Part shown: positions 35,201 through 47,300 of the stretch, one piece after another | How the letters are laid out: the number at the start of each line of letters is the position of its first letter | Numbering within the stretch: position 1 is the first letter of the stretch | From: Prinia subflava | Taxonomy: Eukaryota; Chordata; Aves; Passeriformes; Cisticolidae | NCBI RefSeq assembly: GCF_021018805.1 | Contig: NC_086247.1 | Location: 134,705,602-134,769,601 of the forward strand | Length of the DNA: 64,000 nucleotides | Direction of reading: 5' to 3' | The notes under the pieces: generated by a model | The model's database searches: none | The model's input: the letters and a program-made list of their open reading frames with translations, nothing else | What the model was told of the DNA's origin: nothing | Position numbers and translations under genes: made by a program

Positions 35201-37620
35201 ACAAATGCTGCTCTCCAGCTTCTCTAAAGGACTCCTCTTGCCCAGTCACTGGTCTCAAAAATGCCCTTCCTTCCTTGCTTTCCTTCTTTTCCTTCCCCAT
35301 AACCACCTCTAGCCCCTGTGCACGATTCCCTTCTTGTAACATAGCCCCAGAGCTGCATCCACCAAACCCCTGAGTCTCTGCTTCCAACAGAGGAAGAAGC
35401 AGGGAGGGTGTTTACATGGGGCTACTGCTCACAGCAACACCAGCACTGAGAGGGGACAGAGCAAGGGAAATGAGAACAGCTACGGCCCCAACATGATCCA
35501 TGATTTTCTCCTTTGCCCCTCACTAAAAGGAAATGTGACACTATTCAACTAGCAAAAAAGAGAAATGCCCAGCCACAAAAAAAGCTAAATCCTCTTCAGG
35601 TTTGAAAACAATACTACATTTGTGCTAAGCTTTTTTTAGTTTTATAGGTGGAAAAAAGAATTAATGATTCCTGGAACTGACAAATATCCATACAGATATT
35701 CTCCCTGGCTAACATGCTGTGATCCCTGCACTTTGTCAGGAAGTTTGGTGAAAAAATTAGATAGTCTACCTTAATTTCTAAATTTGTCATAATGGTCTAA
35801 AGAACTTAACCTAACTTTAAGATATCCTTATTTGATCCATAATGAAACTCTTGGGTTGGCAGTCAATAGTTGAGGTTGAGTTTAAATGCAGGAACTGAGG
35901 CAGAGAATAAGTTTGGATCTCCCTCCCTTCTCCAGCTGTAAGGATTTAGCTTTATGCTAACATAATAATTCAGACCACTTTATCCAAGCACATAAAGCCA
36001 TATATCCTGCCTAATGATACACATTATTTAATAATGTGGAAGGAGGGAATTGGAATATAGTATAGTTTTTGGAGATCTGCAAAAACTTCTGTCTCCCTGC
36101 ACCAATCTGGTGACCAGCTCATGCTGAACTTCCCCTTGTTGAAGGATGAAACATTGCCATGTATATTCACAAATATGGGCAGGAAAATTACCTGCTGGTT
36201 CATACATTTGTCTCAGAATGGTGAGATGTGGATTCCTAGACTACGTTACTCTTCTGGTGGGAAGGAGTGAGAGGCAAAACAAAACAGCTGTCAACCCCAT
36301 ATCTATATATTTTCCAGGAAAGTACACAGGCAAGGGCAAGCTATATACACTCTCCACAAATTCTCTTGAAAACACATTTTTAGAGTGAATGTGAGGTTCA
36401 CTGCCAGACAATTAGAGACAAGAGATTGTTGCAAAGGGATGTTGATTTCTGAGTCTTATCCATCATGTAATTTCATGACTAATCCCTTGAAAGAAAATGC
36501 CTTCTTCATTACCTGAACAAATGTCTTTCAGAAGCAAGGATCAGACACCAAAACCCAGTCCCCATCAGACACTTGAAGGAAGTTATTTTATTATCCAAAA
36601 TCAGCTCTAGGAAGGGACTTCTGTGCTGTGAACTCAAATTTAATGATCTGGGATTGCAGGTGAATGGTTAAGGGCTAGAAGGCTCTGGGAAGGTAGATGC
36701 TTCTTTTCCCTTGGGACTTCTCACCACAAGGCTTGCTTGCTTCTCCTGAGTGTGCTTCCTGGCGGAAAGCATCCTCCTCTGGAACTGGCTTACTTTGTTC
36801 ACTTTATAGAAAGACGTGGTTGGTGACTTCCCCCACACCTGCCCCAGAGCAGTGCCTCACTCATTGCATATCCTGCTCCACTGGGGCTCTGCTGGTGAGT
36901 CTGCACCACAGGGGTTTGCTCAAGGCCACTGCTTCCAGGCTTGTGACTGACAAGCTTTGCCCCCCATTTTGAAGTGGTTGCAGGTCCTGATGGAGACTGA
37001 CCATGTGCTGTGACCAAATATGCCACATGGTGAAATAGTGAACACACTGCTTTGCTCTGGCTCCTTTGAGTCCAGTGCCTGCTGAAGACCATAAACCAAT
37101 AAGAGACCACTTCCCCTGGGTTGTCTAGGTAATCAAACTGATTTCCTCAGTTAATGTCATCAGCAGATACAGCTGAACAAAGATTTAGCTTAGTAGCAAT
37201 AAATGAAAAAGAATTTATTTTTCCTCCCAAAGCTTTGAAACTTAAAGATGCAAGTGTTGCTTGAATAAATAACAAGTAGCCTGTGAAAGGATGCTGCCAT
37301 CAGGAAATAAGAACCCAGACAACACAATATTTACTTGTTTATGCCTTTCCCATTATCAGAGACTGGATGTGCAGAGTGCCTTACAATGCAGGGTTAATTG
37401 AAACCTATTGTAGAAAATACACCAAATTCTGGAGTGTTTGTGTCTGCAAAGATTCAAGATCTGTCTATCCTTACAGCAGACAAGACTATATTTGGCATCT
37501 AGATATATGTATTAAAATTCAATTTAAAATACTGTTCCAGCAGTATTTCTAATAGCTGATTTTATCACATTATCTAAAATTTTACTTTATTTACCTTCAG
37601 TCCTGAGTATTCAGACTATT

Positions 37621-37726
37621 TTATATATATATATATATTCTTGTGCTACATATTATTCAGTAAGGGAGAAGGAGGGAATTGGAACATAGTTACAATATAC
37701 ATGTGATTATTATACATGTGATTGTA
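37621..37726. repeat. (TA)n run and nearby 15-bp tandem duplication
   Basis: An uninterrupted TA run at 37622-37638. Then, at 37697-37726, two copies of ATACATGTGATT with spacers of three bases. Confidence 0.8.
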
Positions 37727-39784
37727 TAAGGAACAATGTTCAGCACAGGTTTCTATTATATAGCTCCCCCCAAATGTTACATTTTGGGTCTTACACGTAC
37801 CCAGAATAAAGATGGATTGTTAATTGAAATGTATTTTCTTCTTGTTCTATTTCTAAACTTGGAATACAGACACATAAGAACTAATACACATAAACACAAA
37901 TTTGCACATGCTTTAAACATTTTAAAATGCAATTACTTTCCTGACAGCTTTTTTACTACAAGATCAATGCAGAGCCAAGATCTGAGGAAATTGTTTGGTT
38001 TTTCATAACCACAGCAATCAATCAAAAAGTAGAATGAGATCTTTTAGCATTGATATTTCTGAGCAATGGTAAAAATTTAAAAGATACATCAGGGTTTTTT
38101 ACAGATATCTTTACCACAGCATTCTCTCCAAACCTCAAAAACACCTCTTTGTGAGCTGCAAATGTAGGAAGATTTGATTTCAAGAAATGACTACTGAGAC
38201 CAGTACCAGTGCAGGTGAACCACATCATGACACTTAAACCCTCTGTTCCTGCTAAATTAACAGTTTTGGGCACAGGCTGATGTTTATGCACGATGTAATG
38301 GAGCTGATAAAACTTTTCACCCAGCCTTTATCTGACAATTAGAAATTTCTTCCCAAAGTCACAGCAGCTGGAACCACCAAAGGCTGTGATGAAGCGTGTA
38401 CCCTTCACAGTGCAGCAGTAAGCACGTTAATAACACCCCGTCCACTCCTCCTGCTTTTTTCCTTTACCAAGCAGTTAATGAGGGGCAGATGCTATAAAAG
38501 ACAAAAAATCAGCTTGTGCAAAGGTGATGGATGGTGCTATCTCAGCTGCCTCTAGAGCTGCTGGAGCAGCCAGGTGAGGAGAGGGGCCCTGCCCAGGGCA
38601 GGAGGCACAGCAGGCTAACACAGCTTGCAGCCTGCAAGAGAGGCTGAACTGATGATGTCTGGATTTCCCTGCAAAAGGGGAAATAGTGGCTCTTAGCTGA
38701 AGGGATTGATAAAGCAGGACTAACCTATGTGTAGTTTTAAATTACTTAGAGATGGGTGATACATGCTGTGTGTAGAAGTGAAAAGTTGCTGTGCAGACAC
38801 TATGGGACATTCTTTAGACATAGATTTAAGCTTTTGGTACTCTATCTTGAGATTTTAAGAATTTGAAGAGATTGCAGTGGAGCTTTAAATGTTATTAATT
38901 TCAAGAATAAATTGTTCAATTCATTTCTTCTACTTCATCTCAGAACTCTTTCTTCAACTTTCTCTGTTCCAAAAGAAAGCTACTTCTGTAGTGTCACACT
39001 GCACTGGTCCCCAGGGTCAGGCCAAATCCTGGCATCAATAGCAATAACAGAAGCAATAAAGCAATTAAGGAATCACAGCCCTAGGGAGGAATCACCTGAA
39101 ATAAGAAGAGAATTTTGCCCTCTGTTTCTGTGGTGATGTTTGGTTTTACTTGACTAACTTTTATGGCAGGGTTTTTTTGCTGATGTATAATAAAACACTT
39201 TTACTGTGGTTGGTTTAATTTTCAAAGCTTAAAAGAAATCAATTTTTTCCTTTGCACTTGGTATGTTGGAGCTGAAAGCCATAATGTGCTATTACTTCAG
39301 GGTCACTGCTTAACTTCTGTTGACCCTCTTGCCCATGAATATTTCCTGAAGTTTATTCTACAATCTATTTCTGGGACTTTTATGTAAAAACTTACTTTTC
39401 TTGTTCTTTTCTTCCAAGTCTTTAAGTACAATTTTAGGGCAAAAGCAATTTGCTAAATGCAGGAACACAAAATCCACAAAAACAAAATTGTTACAAATAT
39501 TTGGATTCTCTACTTTGTACGAAAGAGATTTTGAGAAGGTTGTGACAGATGTGGATGTTTCAGACATCACAATGTACATCAGGTAAAGAAAGAAACCCAG
39601 TGCATAGAGCTAATAGGACATATTAACAAATACTATTCTGTCCTTTGGGTCATTTGAGTTAAACATCTGTTATTGTACATCACAGCTTCTTTAACAAGGA
39701 GAAGGAAGACAAAGACAGTACCAAAATCCTTTTTAAGCTTTTGGCAGAGTCTTTGAAAAACTACTAGATTGATTTTTTGTGTTG

Positions 39785-39811
39785 CTTGTTTGTTTGTTTG
39801 TTTGTTTGTTT
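39785..39811. repeat. (TTTG)n microsatellite
   Basis: About six uninterrupted TTTG units. Confidence 0.9.
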
Positions 39812-42800
39812 AATGGGGAGCTTTTTATGAGCTACTTAAAGTACTGTGAGTTGACTGGTGTTGTAACTGTCCAGGAAATGGTTGGGGTTGGCCAGTGGAA
39901 TTACACCTTTACAGCCAGGCATCAGCAGAGCTGAAGTCAACACATTGCCCTGAATTTCTCTGTTAAATGCTGGTATCTACATTCTTTGACAGAGATACAT
40001 ATTATAGTGTCTGCAAGACAACCCACTAATAAGATTTCTGTTTGACTATGTCTATATTCATCTAATTAATCTCTTATGTCAGGCTGAAAACATCTAACTC
40101 CTCATCAACAAGATGTTTTGTATAAAGATTTCTAATAGCCCACTCTGGCTAGAAAAATCAATATTTTTTATAGCAACGCAGTGTATGTAATGGATAAGAT
40201 GCCAGTAATTCTTTCACTGTTGTTAACCAGTTTGGATGCTCTGTAGCAGTATTTCTTATGATCCTGGTATCTCTGTGTTTCCCAGGTTATAGCAATATAA
40301 TGGTGCAACATTAGTCACACCAAGGACTCTCCCTCTACTTATCAAAGCAGCCTTTAGATAACTTCCAGATGAGACACGACAGTGGGTAATCCATTATCTT
40401 CTTTGCTGGTTCTTTTGTCTTCTGAACAAAGGATTTGATACAAATTGTTAGGCTGATTCCGACACGTAGCATTTCGGAGTAGCATTTTGAAAATGTATTT
40501 TCCATACTTGAATGGAATGAATGAGCTTCTACTTGCTTTAGGAAGAGAGGGCAATGTGTGGAAACAGATGAATAATGATCTGATTTAGTAGAGGAAAACT
40601 GCTCTAGGGAGAGATAATAGTAGGTAACAAATAAAAACCTCAAAGCAAGGAAGCTGAATATTACTTAAGGAAGGTGGGGAAAATGTTTTAATAATCTTGG
40701 TTTTTTTGTGAGAATATCAGAAGAAAAAGAAATAAAATCAAGACTTTCTCAGCACATGATTTGTAGATGAGAGGCCACAGGCCACCCTGATTCTGAAGTG
40801 TGGGAATAGCACCATCTATTGCAGGGCTGTCCTTACCTTGTATCAGACCTCACAGCTGGCACTGCCTGGCACACTCAACACCTCAGTGAAGTAGGGACAG
40901 GGCATTCTCTTGAGTCAGGAGGGAGCAATCTGCTTTCTAAGCTGCTTGGGAAAAGCCAATGATAAGGCAGGAACTGAGCCCAGTTCTGAGTGACAAGTTC
41001 ATGCTACACCTGGCTCTGTTTCCTCTCTTACTATGAAGTGTCATCTGCTTGAGAATCTTGATAAATCAGGCTAATGAGACCACCTATATATTTTTCTTTT
41101 AATCCTGGCAATGTATTTACCCTTAGCTTTCCATTTTTGACCTGTGCTGTCTTTCAATTACAATTGCATCACATTTTGCGGGCATTCAAAAAACTGTGAA
41201 TTTCTGTATTAGGAAAACATGTTTTCTAGAGTTGCATGTAGAAAATAAGACAAAGGAAATTTTTATGGAGTAATGGAAAGTAAGGGAAGGTATATACACT
41301 AAAGTTTATTCAAATCCAACTGTAAAGCCTGAAAAATAGCTGCCATTCTAAAAAGAAATATAAAACTTCAGCAATATTTTTCTTATTTTGTCATAATATG
41401 AAAAATTCAAGATTTTCATGTCTTGAAAATGCAGTTCAGCAGACAAGAAAAGCAGGAAAAGGCAGCGTGTTAGAACATCTTCCTCTTTGAAAATCAGTAT
41501 CTTCCACAAACTACAACTGTCAAAAGGTAGGAAAGGGACTTAGAAACATCACATCCATGCATCCATGTGTCATTTATTTGGGCTGCTTTTAATTTTTTTG
41601 CCTTTTATTATGTGACTGCTGAAATAAGAGCTGAATTTAAATGGGTGTGTCCAGATAGACAGTATACACAATCCAAGAGGGTGCTAATTAAAACTTAGAC
41701 CAAGTTCAAATGAGAAAAACTTAGCTCACAACTCTCTTGCTACCAGAGAAGCCCAGTCTCACATTTTCCAGCAGTCAGAGGTGTATGTACATGACACACA
41801 CATACACACCTTGTAAGCCCCTACCCTCCTTTTTCCCTCACAAATCAGTTTTGTAAAACCCTCTGAGTAATGCCAGCTGATATGATTGCTCTTCATTTGA
41901 TCGTTTTCAACAAAAGCAAGGGTAGTGTAACATGTTAGACTTTACTCATTTTCATGAAAATATGAATGACAGGTTTTAAAGGTTGCATATTATTAAGGAA
42001 ACAGTTATTTTCTAATTGTTCCCTGCGTAACCATTTTACCTGCTGAAAGACTCCAGTCTGTTACTCTCAGAGGGGTTTTCTGGAGAAGGGCTTGGAATAC
42101 AGTCATGTGTTGCCACTCTGTTCCACATCCTCAAATGTTTTGAACAGATATAACTCTTCTGGACAGCCAAGTATTTCAATTCACAAAATCTAAAGAATGT
42201 GCTCAGGTATCCTAACTAGATAAACCTGATTTGCCTGGTATCAGAGTGGACAACTAAAATTGATTTCCAGGAGAATTTTTTTTCTTCTACCATACAAGAA
42301 AGTGAAAATATTCTACAATTATTGTAGTGAACTAGTATAGACAAAAAATCAGGAGGCTCAAGTCAGTGGCATATGTTGGGGTTTTTTTCTTCCTAGACTT
42401 CAACTTGCTCTTATTTTATACACACTGGCTTAGTTTTCTAATTTCTTGGCTAAATTTCTTAGCAGTCTTGAACCCAGAGTGTGATGTGACTGACTCTAGC
42501 CAAAAACGTCTCCATGTGGTCCTGCATATTTAACTCTTATTCAGACCAATGTAACTGAACTTATAAGGAATGTAGATAAAAGGGGAATTTAAAGCTTTCT
42601 ATTTGTGTTTCAATGACTGAAAGAAACAATATTAGCTTCATGCATTGGAATGGGTCAAAGTTAGTGTTGAACAAAATTCTGAATTTAGAAAAACGTGCTG
42701 TTCTGTTGTTATCTTTACAAAGCAAAAAACCAAAAGAATGAAACAACAACAAAAAAGCAGATGTATCCAAAATCTCAAATTATAATAACAATAAAAAAAA

Positions 42801-42818
42801 AGTAGTTAGTCTTCTTTT

Positions 42819-43442
42819 TATACTGGTTTTGGCTGGGACAGATGTATTTTTTTTTTCTTAGTAGCTGGTACGGTGTGGTGTGTTTTGAATTTTGTGTGAC
42901 AATAATGTAGATAACACACTGATGTTTTAGTTGTTGTTAAGCAGTGCTTACCCTAAATCAATGACTTTTTGGTGTCTCCTGTATGCTAGTGAGGAGGGGC
43001 ACAAGAAGCTGTGAGGGAGCACAGCCATGACAGCAGCCCTGGACTCACCAAAGAGATATTCCACACCATAAATAACATGCCCAGTGTAGAAACTGGGGAC
43101 GTTGTGTGGGAGGAGCTGGTCCTGTTCAGGGATGGGCTGGGAATAAGTGAGCAGTTGTATTGCACATCACTTGTTTCTCCTGGATTCTATTATTCTATTA
43201 TTCTCTCTCTCTCTCTCCTTATTGTTAATATTCTAATTAATGTTGTTGTAATTATTAATAATATTGTCATTGTTATTATTATCATTATTATCTTCACCAT
43301 TATCAGTATTGTTTTGTTTATTAAAGTGCACTTATATCATCCCACGAGGTTTACCTTTTCTTTCTGATTCTTCTTCCCTTCAGGAGTGCACTAGGGGCAG
43401 TCAAAGGGATACTAAATTGCCATCTGGGAGTAAAACACAACA
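42819..43442 (+). mobile_element. Old solo LTR of an avian endogenous retrovirus
   Basis: About 624 bases match, in order, a common bird LTR. It begins TATACTGGTTTTGGCTGGGA (expected TG mutated to TA), then has AGTAGCTGGTACGGTG, AACACACTGATGTTTTAG, CAAGAAGCTGTGAGGGAGCA, an ATT-rich tract at 43190-43320, and CCCACGAGGTTTACC, and ends AAAACACAACA. The flanks CTTTT (42814-42818) and CTTTG (43443-43447) look like a 5-bp target duplication with one change. The ATT-rich part resembles simple repeat but is a normal internal part of this LTR. No internal viral genes are present. Confidence 0.85.
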
Positions 43443-43819
43443 CTTTGAAAAACATTTGGACAAAACAACTACTGTCAAACCTCAAAAAAACAATTCACTT
43501 GAATGATAAAGAGAGTGTAAATCTCTGAAGTATATTTGACATAATCTTATTTATACAGCCTACAGTTTATAACTCTTGTTTCAAGGCACCATTCTTCATG
43601 AGTAAAAAGGAAAAGAAAGAAGGGAAATGCAATAAAAAAAGGCAGAAAGAAACAGATGATGGATTATAAAAAAAAAGTTTATTTTTCAGAACATGTTTTG
43701 CCTTGTGACACTGATTGACCTGTATCTTTTAGATATATTCCATTACGTGTGGAAATGTATAGCTGCAAAAATACCTAATAAGATTACAATAAAATCCTGA
43801 GACTGTGTGCAAAGGTATT

Positions 43820-44363
43820 TGTCCTGGTTTAGGACAAAATTAGGGGAAAATCTCCACAACTCCCTCCCCCACCACCGGGTGCGGGAGGAATTTCCTCAGA
43901 GGAAAAAGTGGAAAAAACTTGTTTATTAAGAAACAACAAAAAAGAAACACTCCCCAACACAAGAAAAACAGTCCGAGATGACAACAAATGTTTTCACCAG
44001 TCCAAGAGAGGGTGAGCAGTCTCTGCTGGGGAGGGTGCCAAAGCTTCTCTCAGGTGCAGACTCCGGGGGGTTTTCCCTTGATGTTCCCGAATCAGGGCCC
44101 GAAGCAGGTCCGATGTCTTCAGGGAAGGGAGGAAGGAAAGAAGGGGAAACACAAAAGCAGAAAAATGGCAAAAAGCAAGCAAAAAAAAAAAGCAGAAAGC
44201 AAGAGAGCAAAGCCAGCAAAGCAGCCTAAAGCTAGCAGCAAGCAAGCCAAAAGCAAGCAGCCGGGGGAGGGGCTCAGCTATAGACAAAACAAACTGGGAA
44301 CATGGGAACAGAAACACACAATTTGGGATAAAAAGCATGAAAATGTCTTGTCACCCCAGGACA
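43820..44363 (-). mobile_element. Solo LTR with intact ends and target duplication
   Basis: A 544-base element bounded by perfect 8-bp inverted ends (TGTCCTGG at 43820, CCAGGACA ending 44363). It is flanked by an exact 5-bp duplication, GTATT (43815-43819 and 44364-44368). A minus-strand AATAAA at 43922-43927 lies close to one end and sets the orientation as minus. An AAGCAAGC-like purine-rich repeat fills 44150-44265. The element is a solitary LTR left by recombination and has no viral genes. Intact ends suggest it is younger than its neighbour at 42819-43442, from which it is only about 380 bases away. Confidence 0.93.
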
Positions 44364-44368
44364 GTATT

Positions 44369-47300
44369 AGCTTTATATACTTTTTATTTTATTACTGAAA
44401 GGGACATAAGAGAATTGTTTCTTTTGCTTATTTCATACTGCTAAAGAGCTACTTGTTGCCAGCACAGCAGCATGGTTTGAAGAGGAACTGACTTCATGAC
44501 TTAAACAGAATTCAGTTAATATTATTGTGTGTCATCTGTCCTTAAAAGCTCACTTAGTCCTTCCAAATTTAAAATTTATTATCTTTTTTTTTTTCTTTTG
44601 TTTGCTAGGATTCAAACATTGCCAGCTTTAGATGCTGTTTTCATTTTAAAAACCCTTTGGTTTACAATCTTCATATACACAGTATGTCTTCTGTATGTAG
44701 TATTCATTTTGCACTAGAAATAATAAAAAAAAAATATATATTATTGATATCAGCAGAGCAACTTTGACAGCTGCCGCTGGGAAACTCAGACCAGACTTCA
44801 TGGTGATCTCATAAAACTGAGATCTCAGAAAGCTCTTACATTTACTGAGTAGATAGATCTAACTTGTATGTTTTTACTACCTACTTATTTTTGAAATCCA
44901 GTCTGAACTGGTGACACGACCATACAGGAAACAACTTCGCAGACTTATTTCTGCATTATTATGTAAATGAAATAGATGCAACAAACTGAAATTGCAACCA
45001 AGCATTAAAATATACCCAAAAAATCATCCCCAAAAACAAGAACTCCTATTGATTTGATGACATTTCACCTAGCAGCATCTTATGAACACTACCAAGAAAA
45101 TGATTTTTCAGATCACATGAAATGAGACTGTTCAAAATGAATGTTAGGAGACAGAAAAGTTGACAAAGTAGTCCACAAAACTTCCCTGAATCAGCTTAAG
45201 ATCACAAGTTTGACAATAATAACCTCAGCTTTCCTCATGAGCAGGTAGTCTGACCTACACAACTGACTGCAAGAATAAAGAAGCATACCATGGTATGTTT
45301 TTTTCTGAAGATATCAACAGCTTGCCATTGACAAAGGTTAATATATTTACAGTTTATATTTACTTAGACCTTTGTTAAAAAAATGTATTGAATTGGATAA
45401 ATTTTCTGAGATTCACAAACTTTTCTAAGTTCTCTAGCATCCAAAGAGTTAGTTCTGTGATTCTGTGTGGGCAATATCCTCTCGTTAGTTTTTACAGCGG
45501 GAAAAGTACTTCTGATTTATCAGAAGCACTTGAGAAAATTTTAAACCATACAACAGATTAACATGAAAATCAGAAGTTTTACTCTACCAAAAGGAAAAGT
45601 TTATGTTCTTAATTACGAAACTGGAAAGACCCTAATACAGTCCTGAATCACATTACCAGAATTTTTTTCCATACCTGCTTCAGTGATGTGGCTGACGAGA
45701 GGCAGACCTGGCACATTAACATTTCCAGTTTCCATGGCTGGCTTTGCTGCTGAATTGATATCTGTTTTGAGGATGCTGACTACAGTGAAATCTCCTTCCC
45801 TTCTCTTTTCAGATCTCTTCTCCTAAGTCTATTGGCTTGTAAGACTAAAATATCTCTTCATCCATTATGACTATGCTAACTCAGTTTTCTCTTCCCCCAT
45901 TCAATACATGGCATAAGGTAAATCAGCAATGTTGGACATTTCCCAGCCTTGTCTCTGGGATTTAATGTGTTCTTCAATGAGCATTAATTAAATAGGCTTT
46001 CTCTAAGTGTTAACATTTTCAAGACCCTTAAATGGTAAGTATTAGCTGCAAATGCATGTTATCAAACTCCTTAATCTCTAGGCCCATGCTGAAGTCTACA
46101 TAAGGACCACATGTGACCTAGTGCATCTGTCAGATTTATTAGTATTAATGAAAGCAGGTTTTTATCCTGACTACCTTATCATCCTGCATCTTTCAACAGT
46201 AACAGATACTTGCAGTTTCATGAAACAAAGCAGTATAAATAGGTTCATCCTGAAGTAAACATGGTAAGCGTGTTGAATTGTTGCAGTTGAGTTTAAAAGA
46301 GGATGTAATCATCTCTTTCCACTGTCTAGACATTTGAAAGGGTTGTCAGGACTACAGCTACAGCTTACCAAGCATCTGCTTTTGCTCTGCGGGGAGAGCT
46401 AAATCTTTGAGATCAAAGTCTCACAATAAACACTTATCTGGGGTGGATTTCTGACATGAGAAATCATCAAATAAGTGCTACCCTTCACTGGACAGTTGCT
46501 TACCATTTCTCATTAGGCACACAGCCAGGCTCCATGGTGCATGTGGAACCCAGAAAAAAACATATCTTAATATTTATATAGAGGTTAAGGTGTTCAAAGG
46601 TAGTTTGGACCAACGTGCAGGGGCAAATTACAGGGAAGCCTTACTGGAGAGAGGGGTGGCAGCTCTGAGACAGCAGAACTTAGTGCTTGGGGGAAGCCTG
46701 TTGGCTGGCAGATGGGTATACCTACCTTTGAATAAATAGTTCCTGTGCCTCTTGGAGACAGAAATCACTAGAGAAACCTTTTCAACCAGTGATATCCAAG
46801 AAAGGATCACTTCAAAACAAGATAAAAGGAGACTTTCATCTCCTTTAGCATCCAACTGCTCCTGAAGAGTTCTTCCCTTCCTAAAGATTTCACTGGGAAA
46901 GGAAGTATTGCCACTGAAAGTGGCTGAATTGAAGTAAACTCGCAAGGTTATGTGTTTCTTTGAAGATATATCGCTTCCTTAAGCCTGATATCAGCACACG
47001 TCACAGTGGCATTTTGCACATCAGCTCTGCATTCCTGCACACTGAATGTTTAAGATCCATCACAACTCACAGGAAATATGCTAAGGTGAAACTAAGACAA
47101 CACAGCTTCTAAGTAATTGTATTTCTTATTTCTTCATAGCCAGATCAGCTCTGTAGTGAGTGTGATTCAGTTCAGTTCAATGGAACCACTGTTAAAAAGA
47201 ATGTTTCTGACACACTCCATTCCCTGCCTGCACAGGCTGTGGCCTCTGTGGTCAGTTTAACTGGCCAGTTCCCTGCTTACCCACCTCAGTGTGGTCCTGG

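Larger units (their letters stand above)
32271..42818. other. Intergenic region, central part
   Basis: Ten kilobases of AT-rich sequence without a recognised exon. It includes a (TA)n run (37621-37639), a 15-bp tandem duplication (37697-37726), a (TTTG)n run (39785-39811) and two similar blocks near 35968-36065 and 37608-37695. The open frames present are short and lack domain or splice context. Confidence 0.6.

Noticed and set aside
43190..43330. ATT/CT simple repeat
   Set aside because: It is an internal part of the LTR at 42819-43442, not an independent microsatellite.
43978..44398. Lys/Gln-rich open frames of 83-136 codons
   Set aside because: Translation of the AAGCAAGC-rich part of a solo LTR and its flank; no viral or cellular protein pattern.
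45447..45470. Possible CR1 tail (TTCTGTGATTCTGTG)
   Set aside because: No CR1 body could be followed on either side; too short to call.
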